Positions 57,859-64,000 of a DNA stretch of 64,000 nt are shown piece by piece. Where the stretch lies: contig OX940870.1 in NCBI GenBank assembly GCA_954871525.1, forward strand, positions 29,502,555 through 29,566,554, read 5' to 3'. The translations under genes were made by a program, and so were the position numbers. The DNA comes from Parietaria judaica (Eukaryota; Streptophyta; Magnoliopsida; Rosales; Urticaceae). The notes beneath the pieces were generated by a model, which saw nothing but the letters and a program-made list of their open reading frames with translations, did not search any database and was not told the origin of the DNA. How positions within the stretch are numbered: the first letter of the stretch is position 1; the number at the start of each line of letters is the position of its first letter.

Positions 57859-60161
57859 TGTTGGACATATGTGTCCTTAAACAAGATATTTATCCATTTG
57901 TAAAAGATTATGACAAGTCATTGAATAAAGATGATACTTATTATGTTAATCTTATTATAGTTTCTGGTAGAGTAAAACAGAATGTTTGTTTCCTTAGTTC
58001 ATAAAGGATGCAATTATGTTATTATTATCACAACAGAGTCAATGTGAGGAAGAATTAATAATCATAAGAAATGAACTTAAAACGTCCGTAATCTGATTAA
58101 CTGGGTGGGAGCTCATTAACCGTGGAAGGTCAATGTGACTAAGTGACAATCCTATTCTGGATTATGTGTGTGTGTCACACTCACTAGAAGTGCATTAAGT
58201 GTGAAGTGTCTTCATACTGGACTGGACCTGACTTAAACTCAAGAAGTTATCATATAAGACCGTCACTGATAACTTGAAGTTGAGTCACAAATAGATGATC
58301 AAATGGATATTAGTTCTAAGTCCTGAGTGATCTTGAGTCCGAGCTACTAGCTTGATTGTTCTTTGATTTAACACAAGATATCAGTGATAGTCAGTAGTAA
58401 GGGTAGCTTGATCTTTCCCAACACTATTATTTTGGGAACATGATAGTCAGTAGTAAGAGTAGCTTGATCATAGACATGGGCATCACACAGTTCTCTTTAG
58501 AGTCATGATGGTTCCCTTGATTGTCGGTCGTGAGAAGTGAGAGGTGCCTGTGCGCAGCTTATGAATCGAAACCATAAGTGGGTTGCTCATAATATTATTG
58601 AATGAGTCAAGGAGGAAAATGCAATGAGAGACATTACGGTAAAAACCGCCTGCTCATGTGTGAATCATCAAGTGAAAGAACAATAACCCGAATTTGATTG
58701 TATCAATGGTCACCCTGATGTATAAAGGGAATAATATATACCGTATCACTAAAGAGTGCAACCTCGGGTCTATAGTGGAATCACTTCGAGGTTTGAAAAA
58801 CAACTAGCAGTTCCTTGGAGCTTAAGTGATACGGGTCCATGGTCCCCAAGATAGCTTCGTAACGGATGATACGTACGTGATTAAAATACATTCTGGATAA
58901 TGTTCAATCATTTGTCTAGACTTATAAAACTGAAAGGTCTGTGGCAGACGTTAGATAGTTTTATCGTCAGCGTGGCAAAAGTACCATATTTTGGTACACG
59001 AAATTAACTGATAAAAATAAAGTTAGAATTTAGATTTTCTAGCATCACCATGTTGTTGTATATTAATTTATAAGCAACTTTTCTTTTTGAACCAAGTCAT
59101 TTCGACCTACGGTTTATGATTTATGGATTTTCTAAGTTTATGACTCGGTTCGATAAACTATGAAATTAAATCACATGTCACGAATTTAAATGATGGTATG
59201 GCACCATGACATTTTAATGTGTGATATTGAGATCAGGAATTATTAATATAATTTAATTATTTGTATTTAATTATTAATGTCTTATTAATAATTAATTAAT
59301 AATTAATGGATTTATATTAATAAATAAAATATATATTTATATATATTATATGTGTAAAATTCGAATTAGGGTTTGGATATATGAAACCCTAGCTAATTCG
59401 AATGATGAGATTTGGATATTCCATATTTGCGGCATAATTACCTAATGTTATGGTATTTTAGCAAATCCCTAAAATAAATTTAATCCATTGGATCAGTTAT
59501 GATTTAATATCAACCGTTGGATTGAGATAATTGATTTAAACCCTAATGGTAATTCAAAATTGATAGCTTGGTGACCAAGCTTAGGTATTTTGAATTCGCT
59601 TTATTAATTATATCTGTTGGATCGGTTTTAAGATTTAATCTTTACCGTCGGATTAGAAATTAATTAATATTATATATATTATCTATATAATTCGAATATA
59701 ATGAGGATAAGAATTCGAATTAGCGTTTTGTTAAAACCCTATGGTATTTGATTTTATCCCTAATTGATTTGATCCATTGGATTGGTTTAAAATTTATTTT
59801 AAACCATTGGATCTAAATAATCATTATACAATTCGAATTATATATATATATATATAATTTGATTTTTAATAATACGATGATAAGATTAAATATTTTGATA
59901 TTATCATGTATTTATCATTTAATTATATCCATTGGATTTAGATGAGATTGAATCTGGACCATTGGATTGAAATAATTAACTAAATTTAATTACTAGAATT
60001 CGAAAATTAGGAGGAAAAATCTCTAATTCGGTTACAGTATGAGACCTATAAATAGGAGTCTCATTCTACACATTTTTCACACATTTTTTAAATGTTACCC
60101 GGACGAATCGGAGGCTAATTTCGTGGTAATGAAGTCGGGAATCAAACCCCGATTTCCAACA
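57859..60161. mobile_element. Long solo LTR, 2303 bp
   Basis: It begins TGTTGGACATATG and ends GATTTCCAACA, with perfect 5-bp direct repeats tgaac (57854-57858 and 60162-60166). CCTATAAATAGGAG at about 60046 is a TATA box about 110 bp before the end. The last 700 bp hold degenerate repeats (TTGATCCATTGGATT words; ATTCGAATTAG and AAACCCTA words). There is no coding capacity. The length suggests a copia family with long LTRs (inference). It interrupts an OPT pseudogene. Confidence 0.8.
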
Positions 60162-60550
60162 TGAACTATACAATCATGAGGATACATGTTATAAGTAAAA
60201 ATGCATAGAAACACCAAGTTGGGACACTTCTGTATCGCCTCATCAATCTCGTATGGACATCATCCTCAATACGCGAGGTAAAACAGTCATAGATTTATAT
60301 TTTACATTAATTTATTAATTGTTATTGAAGATTTAAAAATAAGAATAAAAAAGTTTGTGAGATAAATTACATACCGTCCATGGAACAAGACCACATGAGA
60401 TATTGTTGCAGCGGTGGTGGCAAAAAAAATCCATAATCGAGCACTGAAAAACAAGCTCAGGTGTATCATTCCTTGCTCGTCGTATATTTGGACGTCCATT
60501 TCAAGCTTTTCAATGATAATGGTCGTTACATCGTAAATTTGACGGAGCCC
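60162..60550 (-). pseudogene. Oligopeptide transporter (OPT) gene remnant
   Basis: Minus strand from about 60550: an exon (60549-60375) reads GLRQIYDVTTIIIEKLEMD..., then HLSLFFSARLWIFFATTAAT and ISHVVLFHGR before a GTATGT donor. This matches the OPT family block around 'HLS.FF...ATISHV.LFHG'. A second piece (about 60280-60166) reads DVHTRLMRRYRSVPTWCFYA and continues into a membrane span. The intervening short segment expected in the family is absent, a stop follows, and the solo LTR breaks the span. OPT proteins carry peptides or metal-chelates across the plasma membrane; this copy is non-functional. Confidence 0.7.
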
Positions 60551-60618
60551 TGTGAATAAACGGGATGAGGATAGTGAAAATCTTTGCGCTTTGAACAAAT
60601 CCTACCCCCAATATGATA

Positions 60619-61137
60619 TTCAGGGCCGGCCCAACCCTTTTTTGGGACTCGGGTGAATCATAAAATGAGGATTTTTTTTTCCGAAGCCTGCAATAAGGTA
60701 TCGCAGGAGCTATACAGTTTTACAAAGTTAAGCAGTATGCATTAAAACATTGCTCAAATAAAGGCCTTATTTTAAACCAGGACCTTAGGTGACCCCATGG
60801 AGCAAGACCACATGAGATATTGTCGCAGTGGTGGTGGCAAAAGAAAAACCATATTGAGTGTAAAACAAGCTCAAGTGTATCTTCCCTTGCTTGTCGTATT
60901 TTTGGATCTCCAATTCAAGTTTTTCATTGATAATGGTCGTTACATCGTAAATTTGACAGGGCCCCGTGAATCATAAAATGAGGCTTTTTTTTTTCAGAGT
61001 CCGCAATACGTTATTGCAGGAGCTATACGGTATGAAAAAAGCTATGCAATATGCATGAATAGACTACTCTAAAAGATGCATTACTTTAAATTGGAACCTT
61101 AAGTGACCGCCCAACTTGCCCATAGATTGGGCCAAGC
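60619..61137. repeat. Two hAT-MITE-like copies tied to the OPT duplication
   Basis: 60619-60790 begins CAGGGCCGGCCCAACCC. 60961-61137 carries the same interior (AATCATAAAATGAGG, GCAGGAGCTATACGGTA-like, CTACTCTAAAAGATGCATTA) and ends near GATTGGGCCAAGCC. Both parallel 57643-57829. Confidence 0.5.
60790..60965 (-). pseudogene. Second copy of the OPT exon
   Basis: This near-repeat of 60370-60550 shares 'ggagcaagaccacatgagat', 'ttgataatggtcgttacatc' and 'gtaaatttgac' text, with small indels that break the frame. It lies about 420 bp upstream (minus-strand sense) of the first copy. Each copy is followed by hAT-MITE-like sequence. Confidence 0.7.
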
Positions 61138-61869
61138 CTAATACCTATATAATTATTTGGAATGTGTTTATATGATATAGATATAGAATATGAATTAATT
61201 GACTAATATATTATTTTTAAAAATAATATATTTGTTTTTGTTAAAGTTTTTTTTTTTTTTTTTTAAGAATGTATTTGTTGAAGTTGACTTTTGCTTTTTT
61301 TTTTTTTTTTCACTTACAAACTGTAGTATATCATAAACCAAAGCAATAGATTCAGTGATATATGAAAAGAGAGATACTTATTTATTTATTTGAAGAAACA
61401 ATGTAATATACCAAAAGACAGAAATTATTTATTTATTCAAAGAAACAATATGTATACATACATGTGTTTATTTATTTCATTTTCATAATTAAAACGTTGA
61501 AAATAAAATGTCAAGTGCAACTTTTCAAAATTTATTTTGTCTTTTTTGTTTGGTAATTACTCAATAAAAATGAATGGCTTGATATGCCATCTTATAAACA
61601 ATAAGATTTGTTACTATTTTTATTTGTCGTTACAATAAAAATAATAAAATGAATCGATATTTCCATCGTAATTTATCAGATGTTATTCCGCATACACTGC
61701 ACTAGTTCTTAATTATTGTATTATGGAATGTTTTTCCGCTTACACTACACTAGTCTTAGTTATTACATGGAAGTGTGTAAAATTTACTTCAATAATGCTA
61801 AGAACCCTATATGGGTGAAGCTCGATATCTTCTCAGTTGTATTGTATTGTAATGACGTCGTTCTGGTGT
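61138..61869. other. AT-rich intergenic DNA with poly-T runs
   Basis: No gene is seen. There are T-runs at about 61247-61264 and 61296-61310, a doubled 'ttatttatttat...gaaacaat' segment at 61378-61450, and a doubled 'cgcataca/cgcttaca-ctacactagt' segment at 61688-61755. Confidence 0.4.
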
Positions 61870-61878
61870 AAAATTTAA

Positions 61879-62871
61879 GGGTAAATTGCGGCTAATGTAC
61901 TTAATGTTTGATTTTTTACGGATTATGTACCTAATGTTTATTTTCGGCGGCTAATGTACTTAATGTTTGATCCGTTATATATTTTTGGGTTTTCCGTCAA
62001 GTGACCATTAGAGAGTTATCCTCCTCTATATGTACCATTTTCGTAATTTTAACATAACTCACTCATTTTTTTTTCCAAATTTTATGCACAACCTATGGTT
62101 GGAAATATAAGAGATAGATATACAACTTTTATGTTTTAAGTTTTGTAAAATAAGTTGTAAAAAAATACAAAATTTCAACTACAACGTAAAAATGGACATT
62201 AGTTTAATGCAAAATATTTATTTCGAGCAAATTTTAATATACTTAATTAATTTTTATGATGAAACTTAAAAGCAAAAAGTTGTAGATAAATGTTTTATCT
62301 TTCCAACAATTATTTATTTATAAATATTTGACAAAAAATGAGTGAGTTATGCCAAAAATATGAAAGATGTGATGTGAAATAATATTTCATATTTTTGGCA
62401 TAACTCACTCGTTTTTTATCTAAAATTTATAAATAAACACTTGTTGGAAAGATAAAACATTTATCTACAACATTTTGCTTTTACGTTTCATCATAAAAAG
62501 TCATTAAGTATAATAAAATTTGCTCGAAACAAATATTTTGCATTAATCTAATGTCCAGTTTTACGTTGTACTTGAAATTTTATATTTTTTTAAAACTGAT
62601 TTTACAAAACTTAAAACATAAAAGTTGTAGATATATCTCTTATCTTTCCAACCATAGGTCGTTCATAAAATTTGGACAAAAAATGAGTGAGTTATGTCAA
62701 AAATACAAAAAAGTGTACGTATAGAGGAGGATAACTCTCTAACGGTCAACGGACGGAAAACCTAAAAATATTTAACGAATCAAACATCGAGTACATTAGT
62801 CGCTGAAAATAAACATTGGGTACATAATTCGCAGAAAATCAAACATTAAGTACATTAGCCGCAGTTTACCC
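61879..62871. mobile_element. Foldback Mutator-like element, 993 bp
   Basis: The ends are GGGTAAATTGCGGCTAATG and CATTAGCCGCAGTTTACCC, flanked by 9-bp direct repeats aaaatttaa (61870-61878) and aaaattcaa (62872-62880), one mismatch. The inverted arms extend almost to the middle (about 61879-62350 and 62380-62871), so the transcript would fold into a hairpin of roughly 470 bp. No coding capacity. Confidence 0.85.
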
Positions 62872-62880
62872 AAAATTCAA

Positions 62881-63193
62881 ATGTCACAAAATAGAAAAGA
62901 AATTGAGACGTCTCGTCAAATCTAGACAAGCAACATAAGTACAGGGGTCGAACCGAAATACATGAAAGCAAAACGACAAAGAATTCTCCAGGGTGAGCCA
63001 GCTAGCTTGTCATATAATTGCAACAGTTGGCGAATTACTCGCTCACTTGTACGGTTGTCCCTACTCATATTCTTTACTGAGTAATTGGCGGCGAAACTAT
63101 TCTATTATATTAAATGTTGCATTTCAATATTTATTTTTATTTTTAACGATGAAAATAATTAACCATGATGAATGTTACCCTTCAATATATATT
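62881..63193. other. Spacer between two Mutator-like elements
   Basis: About 310 bp of AT-rich DNA. I see no gene or repeat that can be delimited. Confidence 0.4.
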
Positions 63194-63202
63194 TTCATTT
63201 TT

Positions 63203-63746
63203 GGGTTAATCCCGGCAAAAGTACCAATACTTTCAAAAAGTGGACCAATAAATACCAATTCTTTTTATTGTCCAGACAAAGTTCCAATTCTTTAGTTTTG
63301 TGTCCCTATAGGTACCTCCGAAAGAAAAAATCGTCCTCCATTGTTAATCATGCCACCGTTACAAAATTTTATCCACATTTCCAAAGTAAATTAGCCATCA
63401 GAAAGTGGGACTATCAAACATAATCGTGGATATGTACTTAAAAGGGAGAAAAATTATTTTTTAATTCAACGCCGAAAATGGCATAATCAATGGTTTGGAA
63501 TTTTCACGAAAGTGATATGAGGAGACAAAACAAGAGAATTGGAACTTTATTCGGGTAAAAAAAGCATTGGAATACAAAACCAAAACTTTTACGTGGCGTG
63601 AGTAACGTTGGAGGACAAATTTTTTTTACGGAGGTACCTATAGGGACACAAAACTAAAGAATTGGAACTTTGTCCAGGCAATAAAAAGAATTGGTATTTA
63701 TTGGTCCACTTTTTGAAAGTATTGGTACTTTTGCCGGGATTAACCC
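63203..63746. mobile_element. Mutator-like MITE, 544 bp
   Basis: The ends are GGGTTAATCCCGGCAAAAG and CTTTTGCCGGGATTAACCC, with perfect 9-bp direct repeats ttcattttt (63194-63202 and 63747-63755). Inverted arms are about 120 bp (GGTACCTATAGGGACAC mirrored), with a unique centre (about 63325-63620). No coding capacity. Confidence 0.9.
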
Positions 63747-64000
63747 TTCATTTTTCGATGATGAAAATACTTACTTACGACGAATGTGGCATTTTAATTT
63801 CTAATGGCAAAAGTGCTCATATTTTTATGCATGAGTCTATGTGAATAAACCCTTCTATTATATTTTATCGATTTATAGCTAAGATATTATTTAGTGGTAA
63901 ATATACTCATATTATTACACGCAAGCTAATGTAAGGGAGAGCGGCGTATAATAATTATATAAGTTCATGATAAAATGAGTATTTATGCCTTAACAAAGTA

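Noticed and set aside
1..64000. CRISPR arrays, bacterial operons, integrated virus genes, rRNA or a cluster of linked pathway genes
   Set aside because: None seen. The window is plant nuclear DNA and neighbouring genes belong to unrelated processes.

Overview
The window is nuclear DNA from a flowering plant. The genes are split by GT-AG introns, the intergenic DNA is AT-rich, plant-type LTR retrotransposons and MITEs are abundant, and the gene set is plant-specific (the fused PHYLLO gene, a phytosulfokine precursor, a ZIP transporter, a plant bZIP). Three genes (ZIP, bZIP, GNAT) have strongly GC-rich coding exons inside AT-rich DNA. The sequence alone does not settle the species, or even monocot versus dicot.

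Layout. 1-2.6 kb: repeats, including a Mutator-like element with a matching 9-bp target duplication. 2.70-3.09 kb: a small membrane-protein gene (+). 3.72-15.91 kb: a complete PHYLLO gene (-), resolved by eye into 27 coding exons that keep frame throughout and give 1714 residues. It carries MenF-like, MenD, MenC (OSBS) and MenH modules of phylloquinone (vitamin K1) synthesis, and a hAT-type element sits in intron 18. 16.9-18.4 kb: a hAT-like MITE and a solo LTR. 18.84-21.24 kb: a three-exon ZIP metal transporter of the ZIP2/ZIP11 type (+). 21.2-26.5 kb: AT-rich intergenic DNA. 26.50-34.76 kb: a Ty1/copia element with two 636-bp LTRs, an internal deletion and frameshifts; its leader holds an unusual array of GC-rich stem-loops. 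34.8-41.5 kb: intergenic DNA with MITEs. 41.72-42.32 kb: an intronless bZIP gene (+). 44.8-49.3 kb: a transposon cluster surrounding a two-exon phytosulfokine (PSK) precursor gene (-, 46.68-47.02 kb), which is too small to stand out as a long ORF. 51.5-52.5 kb: a solo LTR. 54.33-54.47 kb: a 46-residue membrane-protein ORF (+), convergent with a plastid-type GNAT acetyltransferase (-, 54.69-55.25 kb). 57.6-61.1 kb: remains of an oligopeptide-transporter (OPT) gene, split by a 2.3-kb solo LTR and partly duplicated. 61.9-63.7 kb: two Mutator-like elements, one of them almost entirely a foldback.

The genes do not form a functional cluster. PHYLLO acts in plastid quinone synthesis, ZIP in metal uptake, PSK in sulfated-peptide signalling, bZIP in transcription and GNAT probably in plastid acetylation. 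The main theme is transposon biology. At least eight DNA elements and four solo LTRs can be delimited to the base by their target duplications, while only one LTR element keeps both LTRs. Nothing here is clearly a new multi-gene system. The strongest unexplained structure is the hairpin array in the copia leader (27512-27885).
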